Assembly: GCA_035537875.1 (NCBI GenBank)
Contig: DATLLJ010000072.1
Coordinates: 1 to 64,000 of the forward strand
DNA from: DATLLJ01 sp035537875
GTDB taxonomy: Bacteria; Acidobacteriota; Vicinamibacteria; Vicinamibacterales; CAVVIG01
Direction: 5' to 3'
DNA length: 64,000 nt
Positions 1-8,458 of the stretch are shown here, piece after piece (the stretch's first letter is position 1; each line of letters begins with the position of its first letter). A program made the translations under genes and the position numbers. The notes under the pieces were generated by a model that saw only the letters and a program-made list of their open reading frames with translations, did not search any database and had not been told where the DNA came from.

Positions 1-7
1 GCAGGCG

Positions 8-508
8 ATGGCCGAGATACTCACTCCCTCCCGCCTGTGGAAGCGCATGAGCGGGGCGCAGCGCCTGGCGTCCTCGCGGGCCTTCTGGTCCGACACCGAA
101 GCCGTTGACGAACAAGTTCAGGCGGCGATGCTGATCGCTCAGCAGAAGAAGTTCAGGCCGAAGACCGTCATCGGCCTGGATCTGGATCGCAAATCCAAAC
201 ACCTTGCAAGTCTTGCCACGCTGCCCGATCCCATCGCGGGGCGGGTGCTCGTGCTGTACCATCTGACGGATCAGCGTGCGCTGATGAGCCGTTTTCTCGA
301 CGCCCTCGGCATCGAGCACGAGAACGGGCTCATCAAGGCTGACGACGTGAAGCCAGACTCGACGAAGCTCGCGCCAGCGGCCGCAGCACTGGCACAGGAG
401 TTTCCGGCCGACGATGTGCGGCTGTACCTCACCACGCTGATGTGCCAGGATCCCGACACATGGGGTGGACTGAGTGACATCGTCAAAGGACTGGAAGGCC
501 AGGGCTAA
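8..508 (+). CDS. Conserved-looking protein of unknown function
   Basis: A 166-residue soluble protein with no domain I recognise. It has no signal peptide or membrane segment; the N-terminal third is basic and helical and the middle holds a hydrophobic strand followed by an acidic-basic stretch (IGLDLDRKSKHL, near residue 55). The ATG lies only seven bases from the window edge, so upstream context is missing and an earlier start cannot be excluded. It runs in the same direction as the threonine genes that follow 54 bp later and could be first in that operon, but nothing in it suggests a role in threonine metabolism. Confidence 0.6.
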   Translation: MAEILTPSRLWKRMSGAQRLASSRAFWSDTEAVDEQVQAAMLIAQQKKFRPKTVIGLDLDRKSKHLASLATLPDPIAGRVLVLYHLTDQRALMSRFLDALGIEHENGLIKADDVKPDSTKLAPAAAALAQEFPADDVRLYLTTLMCQDPDTWGGLSDIVKGLEGQG

Positions 509-562
509 GGCCGGCGTCGCGGCGGACCCATCTCGCGCCGACCGCTGATCGCCCTCTGACAC

Positions 563-1621
563 GTGCGAAGGCCCGTAACTCTCATCACCGGCGCGGGAGG
601 CGAAATCGGGCACGGTCTCGTGACGCGTCTTGCCGCGGCGGGCGCTGTCATCGTGACGCTCGACGTCCGTCCTCTTGACGCGACGCTCGCGCCGCTCGTG
701 TCGCGGGAGTTCACGGGCTCGATTACCGACGTGAGTCTGCTCGATCGGATACTGGCCGAGTTCGAGATCTACCAGGTCTATCATCTCGCCGCACTGCTCT
801 CCACTCGGGCCGAGTTCACACCGGTCACCGCCCATTCCGTGAACGTCGAAGGGACGCTCAACCTTCTGGAGTTCGCGCAGCGGGAGGGAGAGTCCCACGG
901 GACGCACGTCGTTTTCGTCTACCCCTCGTCCATCGCGGTATACGGACTGCCGGCACCCGGGGGAGAAGCCGTGAAGAAGCAGATCGGCCGCGTGCGAGAG
1001 GACGAGTACACGAGGCCGACGACGATGTACGGGTGCAACAAGCTGTACAGCGAACAGCTTGGCCGCTACTACGCCTGGCACTATAAGCAGCTGTCTGCAG
1101 ACGTGACGCGTCGAGTCGACTTCCGCGCCGCCAGGTTCCCCGGCCTGATTTCCGCGCTGACCGTCCCGTCCGGGGGCACCTCGGATTATGCGCCGGAGAT
1201 GATTCATGCGGCCGTGCGCGGGGAGAAATACGAATGCTTCGTCAGGCCCGACACGATCATCCCCTTCATGACGATGCCGGACGCCGTCGATGCGCTGCTC
1301 GCGCTCGCCGCGGCGCCGCGCGAAGCCTTGAGACGAACCGAATACAATCTTCGGGCGTTCAATTCGTCGGCGGCCGAGATTCGCGACCTGGCCGTGCGAG
1401 GGTGCCCCGGAGCCTCGATTACGTTCAAAGTGGACGAAAAGCGTCAGGCGATTCTCGACAGCTGGCCGGCAGATGTCGACGATTCCGCGGCCCGCGCTGA
1501 CTGGGGCTTCAATCCGATGTACGATTTCGAACGAGCCTTCCGCGAGTACCTGATGCCGACGATCCGCGCCCGGTATCAACACGGCCCCGGTGCCCGCGAT
1601 CCCTCGGCGACCCATGGCTGA
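563..1621 (+). CDS. L-threonine 3-dehydrogenase, short-chain (SDR/epimerase-like) type
   Basis: NAD-dependent oxidation of L-threonine to 2-amino-3-ketobutyrate, the first step of threonine breakdown to glycine. The 352-residue protein (GTG start) has the extended-SDR fold: a GxxGxxG nucleotide motif at residues 10-16, Ser122-Ser123, and the catalytic YxxxK pair Tyr156/Lys160. The distal half carries signatures I associate with SDR-type threonine dehydrogenases rather than sugar epimerases: RFPGLIS, a GGTSDYA segment, and near the C-terminus DSWPADVDDSAARADWGF. It is not the zinc-dependent Tdh family. Its last 8 bp overlap the start of homoserine kinase, so a catabolic enzyme appears co-translated with two threonine biosynthetic genes. 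A generic nucleoside-sugar epimerase is the main alternative. Confidence 0.82.
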   Translation: MRRPVTLITGAGGEIGHGLVTRLAAAGAVIVTLDVRPLDATLAPLVSREFTGSITDVSLLDRILAEFEIYQVYHLAALLSTRAEFTPVTAHSVNVEGTLNLLEFAQREGESHGTHVVFVYPSSIAVYGLPAPGGEAVKKQIGRVREDEYTRPTTMYGCNKLYSEQLGRYYAWHYKQLSADVTRRVDFRAARFPGLISALTVPSGGTSDYAPEMIHAAVRGEKYECFVRPDTIIPFMTMPDAVDALLALAAAPREALRRTEYNLRAFNSSAAEIRDLAVRGCPGASITFKVDEKRQAILDSWPADVDDSAARADWGFNPMYDFERAFREYLMPTIRARYQHGPGARDPSATHG

Positions 1622-2561
1622 TCGAACCGTCACCGCTTTCGCCCCGGCCACCGTCTCCAACGTCGCGTGTGGGTTTGACGTGCTTGGATTCCCGCTGGAG
1701 GCCCCCGGCGACGAAGTGACCGCACGATTCGCGCCGCCCGGCGTCTGCATCGACAGCATCACAGGCGATGGCGGGCGGCTGCCTCGCGAACCGACGCGGA
1801 ACACGGCCGGGGTCGCCGCGCAGGCGCTGTTGACCGCGCTCGGTGAGCGCCGGCGCGGTGTCGCCCTCCGCATCGCGAAGGGCTTGCCGCTGTCGAGCGG
1901 ACTTGGTGGCAGCGCCGCAAGTGCGGCGGCAGCGGTCGTGGCTGTCGATGCGCTCTTCGAGGCGCACGCTCCGCTCGACACGCTGATCGCGTGTGCCATC
2001 GAAGGCGAGGGACTGGGCGCACGAACGGCCCATCCCGATAACATCGTACCGGCTCTGTGCGGTGGTCTTGTCCTGGTTCGCCATCCCAACCCACCCGATA
2101 TCATTCGTCTGCCGGTGCCGGACGGCCTCATGGCCGTCGTCGTTCACCCCGAGCTGGAGATTGAGACGGCCAAGGCTCGCGCTCTGCTCGGGACGACGGT
2201 GTCGCTCGCCGACGCCACGAGGCAATGGGCAAATCTCGGCGCGCTGGTCCACGCACTTCATCGCGCGGACTTCGCGCTCCTCGCGCGATCTCTGGAAGAC
2301 ACGATCGCCGAGCCACGCCGGGCGCTGCTCGTTCCGGGCCTCGCGCAGATCAAGCGGGCGGCCGTCGACGCCGGGGCTTTGGGCTGCAGCCTGTCCGGCT
2401 CCGGGCCGTCGCTCTTCGCCCTGTGCCGCTCCGAGGAGGTCGCGCGGCGCGTGGCGATGGCCATGACCGACGCGGTCCGCAAACACATCGGAGGCGAGCC
2501 GCAGACGTACGTGTCGCCTATCGCATCGCAGGGTGCGCGTGTCATCTCATGCGCTTCATAA
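1614..2561 (+). CDS. thrB: Homoserine kinase
   Basis: GHMP-family kinase that phosphorylates L-homoserine with ATP, the penultimate step of threonine synthesis, in the cytoplasm. The 315-residue protein begins APATVSNVACGFDVLGF-like after MADRTVTAF, typical of ThrB, and has the GHMP glycine-serine ATP loop (LPLSSGLGGSAAS) near residue 90. The C-terminal GHMP motif (GCSLSGSGPSLFAL) is also clear. I chose ATG 1614 over an in-frame ATG at 1590 because it starts exactly at the conserved N-terminus and overlaps the upstream stop by 8 bp. The 3' end overlaps thrC by 13 bp, which points to translational coupling. Confidence 0.93.
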   Translation: MADRTVTAFAPATVSNVACGFDVLGFPLEAPGDEVTARFAPPGVCIDSITGDGGRLPREPTRNTAGVAAQALLTALGERRRGVALRIAKGLPLSSGLGGSAASAAAAVVAVDALFEAHAPLDTLIACAIEGEGLGARTAHPDNIVPALCGGLVLVRHPNPPDIIRLPVPDGLMAVVVHPELEIETAKARALLGTTVSLADATRQWANLGALVHALHRADFALLARSLEDTIAEPRRALLVPGLAQIKRAAVDAGALGCSLSGSGPSLFALCRSEEVARRVAMAMTDAVRKHIGGEPQTYVSPIASQGARVISCAS

Positions 2562-3889
2562 CGACACGCAGCTTCGCCGATCGCCAGACACCCGGGGTGT
2601 CATTCGGCTTCGCGCTGTTCGAGGGCCTCGCGCCGGACGGAGGGTTGTATGTTCCCGAGTCGATACCGCAGTGGTCGGCCAGGGAAATCGAGCGACTGAC
2701 TTCGGGGCAGGGCATGTCGCTGGCGGAGGTCGGCGCTCGCGTGCTGCATCCCTTCGTGGACGAGCTGGCGTACGACGCACTGCAGACGATCCTCGACGAT
2801 GCCCTCGCCTTTCCAATCCCGCTCGTGGAGGTCGAAGCTGGTTTTTACGCGCTCGAGCTCTTTCACGGCCCAACGCTGGCATTCAAGGACGTCGGCGCCC
2901 GCGTGATGGCGAGGCTCATGGCCGCGCTCTTTCAGGGCGACAACCCGCTCACGATTCTGGTGGCAACGTCGGGCGACACCGGCAGCGCCGTCGCGCACGC
3001 GTTTCACGAGGTTCCCCACACGAGAGTAGCCATCCTGTACCCGAAGGGCAGGGTCAGCCCGACGCAGGAAGCGCAGCTGACGATCTTCAATGGCGTCAAG
3101 ACCAACGTTCGTGCCTACGCCGTCGACGGCAGCTTCGACGACTGCCAGCGTCTGTCGAAGGCGGCGTTCGCCGATCCGGTGCTGTCGCGTCGGGCCAACC
3201 TGACGTCGGCCAACTCCATCAATATCGGCCGCCTGCTTCCCCAGATGATCTATTACGTCCACGCTCTCGGTCTGCTCGGCGCTCGGGCCGGACGTCCGGT
3301 GTTTTCGACGCCGAGCGGCAACTTCGGCAACCTCACCGCCGGAGTCATGGCCAAACGGCTGGGCATGCGGATCGATCGGTTCGTCGCGGCGACCAACGTG
3401 AACGACGTGGTGCCGGAGTATTTGAGCAGCGGTCGATTCGAGCCGCGACCGTCGGTGCATACCGTGGCAAACGCGATGGACGTCGGCAACCCGAGCAACT
3501 TCGATCGCCTGATGTGGCTGTACGACGGCAGCCTCGAGGCCATTCGGCAGGACATGCTCGGAAGCCGTCATGAAGACGCCGAAGTGCGCCAGACGATTCG
3601 TCGGGTGTACGAGGAGCGGGGATACCTCCTCGATCCGCACAGCGCGATCGCCTACTTGGGACTGAGGTCGCGCGGGGCCGTCGAGTCTGGTGTCGGCCGG
3701 ACGGCGCCGGGCGTGTTCCTCGCGACCGCACACCCCGCGAAGTTTCCGGAAATCGTGGAACCCGTCATCGGCCACACCATCGCCAAGCCGCAACCGCTGA
3801 GGGAAGCGCTGGACATGCCCCGGCACATGCTGGCGATTGACGCCACGCTCGGCGCCCTCGAGAAGGTCCTGGAGCCCGCAGGACGATGA
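2549..3889 (+). CDS. thrC: Threonine synthase
   Basis: PLP-dependent conversion of O-phosphohomoserine to threonine. The 446-residue protein starts MRFITTRS, the usual ThrC opening, and has the N-terminal lid motif GLAPDGGLYVPE (residues 26-37). The PLP lysine is Lys113 in ELFHGPTLAFKD, followed by the phosphate-binding TSGDTGSA and the SANSINIGR region. The open frame extends further upstream, but only ATG 2549 fits the family; it lies inside the end of thrB. Length matches the bacterial class of about 430-480 residues. No homoserine dehydrogenase is in the window; an aspartokinase lies far away at 45405-46619. Confidence 0.95.
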   Translation: MRFITTRSFADRQTPGVSFGFALFEGLAPDGGLYVPESIPQWSAREIERLTSGQGMSLAEVGARVLHPFVDELAYDALQTILDDALAFPIPLVEVEAGFYALELFHGPTLAFKDVGARVMARLMAALFQGDNPLTILVATSGDTGSAVAHAFHEVPHTRVAILYPKGRVSPTQEAQLTIFNGVKTNVRAYAVDGSFDDCQRLSKAAFADPVLSRRANLTSANSINIGRLLPQMIYYVHALGLLGARAGRPVFSTPSGNFGNLTAGVMAKRLGMRIDRFVAATNVNDVVPEYLSSGRFEPRPSVHTVANAMDVGNPSNFDRLMWLYDGSLEAIRQDMLGSRHEDAEVRQTIRRVYEERGYLLDPHSAIAYLGLRSRGAVESGVGRTAPGVFLATAHPAKFPEIVEPVIGHTIAKPQPLREALDMPRHMLAIDATLGALEKVLEPAGR

Positions 3890-4131
3890 CGTACGCGTAT
3901 CGCGACGACGTGCTCCGGGCGTGCGAGCGGCACGGGATCAGACCGACGCCGATGACGCCGCCGGAACGCGCCCGTGGCTTCGTCCGCGATTTGTATTGCT
4001 ACGAGCTGCGTGTGCTGCGCGATCGGATGCTCCAGCGTGAGTTTCCGAGGCACGAATACGCCGATCGGGTTGTGGCGCTTCGGGATGTCTATCGCGTGCT
4101 TTCGCTGCCGGCGCGGGACTGGGTACTCTGA
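3886..4131 (+). CDS. Small protein of unknown function downstream of thrC
   Basis: An 81-residue basic, mostly helical protein whose ATG overlaps the thrC stop (ATGA), so it is almost certainly translated with the threonine operon. It contains several Arg-rich helices and a cluster ERARGFVRDLYCYELR around residues 25-40. There is no domain I recognise, no cysteine pair, signal sequence or membrane segment. The tight coupling is the main argument that it is a real gene. Its role is unknown. Confidence 0.6.
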   Translation: MTYAYRDDVLRACERHGIRPTPMTPPERARGFVRDLYCYELRVLRDRMLQREFPRHEYADRVVALRDVYRVLSLPARDWVL

Positions 4132-4161
4132 AACGGGCGCGAGTCTCTACAATTGAGCGAC

Positions 4162-4692
4162 ATGGACCCCGATCGTCCGGCGCGGCCGGCTGATGAGCTC
4201 GCCGGCCAGGTCTACCAGGAGCTGCGGCGCCTGGCGGCCGCGTACATGCGACGCGAACGCCCGGGCCAGACGCTGCAGGCGACGGCCCTCGTGCACGAGG
4301 CCTATCTTCGCCTGGCGGGCGCCGGTACGCCCTGGCGGGACGAGCGCCACTTCGTCGGCATCGCCGCGCGATCGATGCGTCAAATTCTCGTCGAACGGGC
4401 GCGCGCGCGAGGAGCCCTCAAGCGGTGGGGGGGACTGGATCGGGTGTCGCTGATGGAGTCGCTCGTCGCCGCTGCGGGCGAAGACGCCATGCTTCCCGCC
4501 CTCGACGAAGCGCTCACCCGGCTCGAAGCCATCGATCCCGAGCAGGCGCGCATCATCGAGCTGAGGTTCTTTGGAGGGCTGAGCATCGAAGACGCCGCGG
4601 CCGCGCTCGACATTTCTCCGGCCACGCTGAAACGTCGCTGGAGCCTGGCGCGGGCCTGGCTGTTCCGCGAGCTCACGAGCCGATTGACATGA
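4162..4692 (+). CDS. ECF-family RNA polymerase sigma factor
   Basis: A 176-residue sigma-70 family protein of the ECF subclass commonly paired with Ser/Thr kinases in Acidobacteria and Planctomycetes. Region 2 is visible near the N-terminus (QVYQELRRLAAAYMRRE, then the ATALVHEAYLRL segment) and region 4 near the C-terminus, with helix-turn-helix residues GLSIEDAAAALDISPATLKR. ATG 4162 is preferred to the TTG at 4153 because a TACAAT hexamer at 4148-4153 stands 8 nt before it, which would put the transcript start at the ATG. The stop overlaps the kinase start (ATGA), implying that sigma factor and kinase form one signalling unit. Confidence 0.88.
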   Translation: MDPDRPARPADELAGQVYQELRRLAAAYMRRERPGQTLQATALVHEAYLRLAGAGTPWRDERHFVGIAARSMRQILVERARARGALKRWGGLDRVSLMESLVAAAGEDAMLPALDEALTRLEAIDPEQARIIELRFFGGLSIEDAAAALDISPATLKRRWSLARAWLFRELTSRLT

Positions 4693-6152
4693 CCAGCGCG
4701 CAGCGCCAGCGAGTCCGCCAGATATTTGAGGCTGCGCTCGAGCGCGGCGACGCCGAGCGTGGATCGTGGGTCGCCGCGCAGGCTTCGGGCGATGCCGTTG
4801 TTCAGGAAGAAGTGCTCTCGTTGCTCGAGCACCACCAACGGGCCGGCAAATTCCTCGCCGAACCGGTCGTTGACCGGATGCCGGATCTCCTGGCGGAAGA
4901 CACGACGTTGGTCGCCGGGACAACCGTTGGACCGTATCAGATCGTCAAGGAGCTTGGCCGAGGTGGTATGGGCCGTGTGTACCTGGCATCCGACACCAGA
5001 CTCGGGCGGCAGGTCGCGCTGAAAGCGCTCGCCCCGCACCTGACACGCGACCCCCACCAGCGGGAACGGCTGCGGAGGGAGGCGCGGGCGGCTGCGGCTC
5101 TGAGTCATCCGGGCATCTGCGCCGTGTACTCGCTGGAAGAATACGACGACGAGCTGTTGATCGCCTCAGAGCTCATTGATGGCGAGACACTTCGTGCGGA
5201 AATCGCCAGCAATCATCGCCCCTCGTCGGACGAGATCATCCGCACCGCGAGAGATATTGCCTCCGCACTCGCCGCTGCTCATGCTCAAGGGATTGTTCAT
5301 CGGGACCTCAAGCCCGAAAACATCATGCGGACGCGAGACGGCCGGCTCAAGGTGCTCGACTTCGGCCTCGCGCGTACGGAGTCTGGACCCGCGGCCACCG
5401 GCGCACTCGTCACCGAACCGGGGATGCTGATTGGAACGCCGGCGTACATGTCTCCGGAACAGCTGAACGGCCAGCCGGTCGACGCAAGAGCAGACGTCTT
5501 CGCCTACGGCGCAACGCTCTACGAATACATCAGCGGCGTACACCCGTTCGCTGGCGCCACACCGCTGGCGACCATCGCCCGCGTGCTCGAAAGCGACGCT
5601 CGTCCCCTCGGGCAAAGATGTCCGCATGTGCCCATCGTGATCCTGGAATGCGTGGAGCGTTGCCTGCGCAAATCTGCCGACGAGCGATTCCGGTCGGCCG
5701 TTGACATCGTTCGAGCGCTCGAACATGCCGGAGACGGGTCCAGCACCGCGACGCCGGGCGTGTGGTGGAGGACTCATCAGGTCGTGATCGTCCTTTTGTA
5801 TCTGATTGCCGCGACACTCGGTTGGCAGATCAAGGAATGGATTGAGACGCCCACCACCGTGTCGTTGTTCATTGCGCTCGGCGTGGGCGCCGCCATCGGC
5901 GGCGTGCTCCGCGGCCACCTCGTGTTCACAGAGCGTGTCAACCGCCGCGAACTGGTTCGGGAGCATCGCCGGTCGGTGAACGTGCTGTTGACAGTCGATA
6001 TCCTCATGGCCGCGGCGCTGGTGGCCGATGCGACGCTGCTCGCTGCCTGGCCGTTGACGTTGGTATTGACGATGGCGCTCGGCGTCGGGATCGCGCTCGC
6101 GGCGCTCGTGCTCGAGCCCGCCACCACCAGAGCGGCGTTGGGGGATGTGTGA
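4689..6152 (+). CDS. Membrane-anchored Ser/Thr protein kinase
   Basis: A 487-residue PknB-like (Hanks-type) kinase. An N-terminal helical region of about 80 residues precedes the kinase domain: glycine loop ELGRGGMGRVY (88-98), catalytic Lys112 in VALKAL, HRDLKPEN with Asp206, and DFG at 224-226. The APE-like segment GTPAYMSPEQ follows. After residue about 355 come four probable hydrophobic helices instead of the PASTA or TPR tails often seen, so the kinase domain should lie in the cytoplasm with a C-terminal membrane anchor. The start overlaps the sigma-factor stop and the stop abuts the next gene's ATG. Substrates are unknown; the adjacent sigma factor is the obvious candidate, by inference. 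Confidence 0.9.
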   Translation: MTSAQRQRVRQIFEAALERGDAERGSWVAAQASGDAVVQEEVLSLLEHHQRAGKFLAEPVVDRMPDLLAEDTTLVAGTTVGPYQIVKELGRGGMGRVYLASDTRLGRQVALKALAPHLTRDPHQRERLRREARAAAALSHPGICAVYSLEEYDDELLIASELIDGETLRAEIASNHRPSSDEIIRTARDIASALAAAHAQGIVHRDLKPENIMRTRDGRLKVLDFGLARTESGPAATGALVTEPGMLIGTPAYMSPEQLNGQPVDARADVFAYGATLYEYISGVHPFAGATPLATIARVLESDARPLGQRCPHVPIVILECVERCLRKSADERFRSAVDIVRALEHAGDGSSTATPGVWWRTHQVVIVLLYLIAATLGWQIKEWIETPTTVSLFIALGVGAAIGGVLRGHLVFTERVNRRELVREHRRSVNVLLTVDILMAAALVADATLLAAWPLTLVLTMALGVGIALAALVLEPATTRAALGDV

Positions 6153-7130
6153 ATGATCGCCATTGAAATTTCTCGGCCCGGCGCGCCCGAGGTGCTCGTA
6201 CCGGTTGAACGGCCTCGGCCGGTTCCACAAGCGGGCGAAGTGTTGATCAAAGTGGCCGCCGCCGGGATCAATCGCCCCGACGCGATGCAGCGCCGCGGGC
6301 TGTATCCACCTCCGCCGGGTGCGTCGGACATCCCCGGGCTGGAGGTGGCAGGCACGATCGTGGAGGTCGGTCCGGAAGCGGGCGACTGGGCGGCTGGCGA
6401 TCGTGTTTGCGCCCTCCTCTCCGGGGGCGGCTATGCCGAGTACTGCGTGGCCCCCGGTGTGCAGTGTCTTCCAGTTCCGCGCGGGCTGGACATGGTCCAG
6501 GCGGCCGCCATCCCTGAGACGTTCTTCACGGTCTGGACGAACGTGTTCGAACGGGGTCGGCTGAAGCCGGGCGAATGGATTCTCGTCCACGGCGGCTCGA
6601 GCGGCATCGGCACGACGGCGATTCAGCTGGCGCGCGCATTTCGGTCGCGCGTCCTGGTGACTGCTGGTTCGGCGGAGAAGTGCGAGGCGTGCGAACGGCT
6701 CGGGGCCGAGCGCGCGATCAACTACCGTGAAGCCGATTTCGCCGTGGTCATCCACGAGATGACCGGTGGCCGCGGCGTGGACGTCGTTCTGGATATGGTC
6801 GGCGGCGACTATGTCGCGCGCAACATTGAAAGCCTGGCGATTGACGGCCGGCTGGTGCAGATCGCCCTGCAGAAGGGCTCCAAGGTCGAGCTGGATATGC
6901 GGCCGTTGCTGACGAGACGGCTCACGATCACGGCGTCGACGCTGCGCCCGCGCTCCGCCGCCGAGAAGGGCGCCATCGCTGATGCGGTGTTCAAGCACGT
7001 GTGGCCGCTGCTCGAATCGGGTACTGTCAGGCCGGTGATACACGCCACGTTCGCGCTCCGATCCGCCGCCGACGCGCATCGGCTGCTGGAATCCAGCCGG
7101 CATATCGGGAAGATCGTGCTGACCGCATGA
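6153..7130 (+). CDS. NAD(P)H quinone oxidoreductase, zinc-independent MDR family
   Basis: A 325-residue medium-chain dehydrogenase/reductase of the PIG3/QOR type, which reduces quinones with NAD(P)H. It lacks the catalytic and structural zinc cysteines of alcohol dehydrogenases. The N-terminal GroES-like half includes GINRPDAMQRRG and the nucleotide domain carries VHGGSSGIGTTAIQLA around residues 146-162. PIG3-like features such as the YPPPPGASDIPGLEVAG block support the subfamily. The ATG directly follows the kinase stop and its own stop overlaps the MFS gene by 4 bp, so it belongs to the sigma/kinase operon. Confidence 0.88.
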   Translation: MIAIEISRPGAPEVLVPVERPRPVPQAGEVLIKVAAAGINRPDAMQRRGLYPPPPGASDIPGLEVAGTIVEVGPEAGDWAAGDRVCALLSGGGYAEYCVAPGVQCLPVPRGLDMVQAAAIPETFFTVWTNVFERGRLKPGEWILVHGGSSGIGTTAIQLARAFRSRVLVTAGSAEKCEACERLGAERAINYREADFAVVIHEMTGGRGVDVVLDMVGGDYVARNIESLAIDGRLVQIALQKGSKVELDMRPLLTRRLTITASTLRPRSAAEKGAIADAVFKHVWPLLESGTVRPVIHATFALRSAADAHRLLESSRHIGKIVLTA

Positions 7131-8458
7131 TCTCTCGCCGCTCGTTCGTCGCCCTGCAGCACAGGAATTTTCGCCTGATTTGGATCGGCCTGTTCCTGTC
7201 GTTCACGGGATCGACGATGCAGAACGCCGCCCTGCTGTGGCAGGTCTCCCTTCTCGTTCCGTCCGAGCAGAAAGGGATGGCCCTTGGCATGGTCGGGCTC
7301 GTCAAGGTCGTCCCGATCATCGTCTTCTCGTTGTTCGCCGGGGTCGTGGCTGATGCCTGGAACCGCCGGCGGGTCCTGCTCTTCACGCAGGCCGGCTCCG
7401 CACTCGTCGCCCTGGGACTCGCCTGGGTGACGATCGCGGGCGTGTCGAGCGTCTGGCCGATTTATGCCCTCGCCGCGCTCGGTGCGGCTGTCTCTGCCTT
7501 CGACTTGCCAGCCCGGCACGCGCTCATCCCGATGCTGGTGCCGCGCGAGCACCTGCCCAACGCTATCAGCCTGAACACGACGATGGTTCAGATGGCGTCA
7601 GTGACCGGCCCCGCGTTAGCCGGTCTGTTGATCTCAGGCCTGGGTCTGTTCTCGACGTATCTCGTCAATGCGCTCTCGTTCGGGTGCGTGTTCGCGGCCC
7701 TTGTGGCGATGCGAAACATTCGCCACGTTCACGGCCGGGAGTCGTCCCAAGTCGGTTCGCACAACGACGTGTCGTTCGGCGCCGCGCTCGAGGGGCTCCG
7801 GTTCGTGTTCCGATCGCCCCTCATCCGGTCGACGATGGTGCTCGACTTCCTCGCGACGTTCTTTTCCTCGGCGACCGCGCTGCTGCCGATTTTCGCCCAG
7901 GAGATCCTGCACGTCGGCGCGCGCGGCTACGGCCTGCTGTATGCGGCGCCGGCCGCGGGAGCCCTGCTGACCAGCGCCGTCATGGTCGCGCTGATCGAAC
8001 GGATTCAACGCCGCGGCCCGACGCTCCTCTGGGCTGTCGCGATCCACGGTCTGGCCACGGTGTTCTTCGGGCTGTCGCGATCGATGCTGCTCACCTTTGC
8101 GTGCCTGATGCTGATCGGCGCGAGCGATACGGTGAGCATGATCATCCGGAATCTCATTCGGCAGCTGGAAACACCGGACCGCCTGCGCGGTCGCATGGCC
8201 GGGGTGAACATGGTGTTCTTCATTGGCGGGCCGCAACTCGGCGAGTTCGAAGCGGGCGCCGTCGCCACCTGGATGGGCGCCGTCTTCTCCGTCGTGAGCG
8301 GGGGCGTTGGCTGCGTGGCGGCAACCGCCTGGATCGCGGCGAGGACGCCAGCGCTCCGGCGCTACACCAGCCATGCGGTTCTTGCCTCCGGGCTCGAGGA
8401 ACAGGCGATAGCGAAGCGGGAAGCGCAGAGTCTGCAGCCTACTGAAACTCAATCGTGA
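7127..8458 (+). CDS. MFS transporter (EntS/MFS_3-like exporter)
   Basis: A 443-residue major facilitator protein with about twelve hydrophobic segments. The first helix region, NFRLIWIGLFLSFTGSTM, and the DLPARHALIPMLVPREHLPNAISLN stretch after the fourth or fifth helix are typical of the enterobactin-exporter-like MFS_3 group. I chose ATG 7127, which overlaps the upstream stop, because the conserved SFVALQHRNFRL opening follows immediately. The substrate cannot be read from sequence; efflux is more likely than uptake. The last 20 bp overlap the 3' end of the convergent lipoprotein gene. Confidence 0.87.
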   Translation: MISRRSFVALQHRNFRLIWIGLFLSFTGSTMQNAALLWQVSLLVPSEQKGMALGMVGLVKVVPIIVFSLFAGVVADAWNRRRVLLFTQAGSALVALGLAWVTIAGVSSVWPIYALAALGAAVSAFDLPARHALIPMLVPREHLPNAISLNTTMVQMASVTGPALAGLLISGLGLFSTYLVNALSFGCVFAALVAMRNIRHVHGRESSQVGSHNDVSFGAALEGLRFVFRSPLIRSTMVLDFLATFFSSATALLPIFAQEILHVGARGYGLLYAAPAAGALLTSAVMVALIERIQRRGPTLLWAVAIHGLATVFFGLSRSMLLTFACLMLIGASDTVSMIIRNLIRQLETPDRLRGRMAGVNMVFFIGGPQLGEFEAGAVATWMGAVFSVVSGGVGCVAATAWIAARTPALRRYTSHAVLASGLEEQAIAKREAQSLQPTETQS

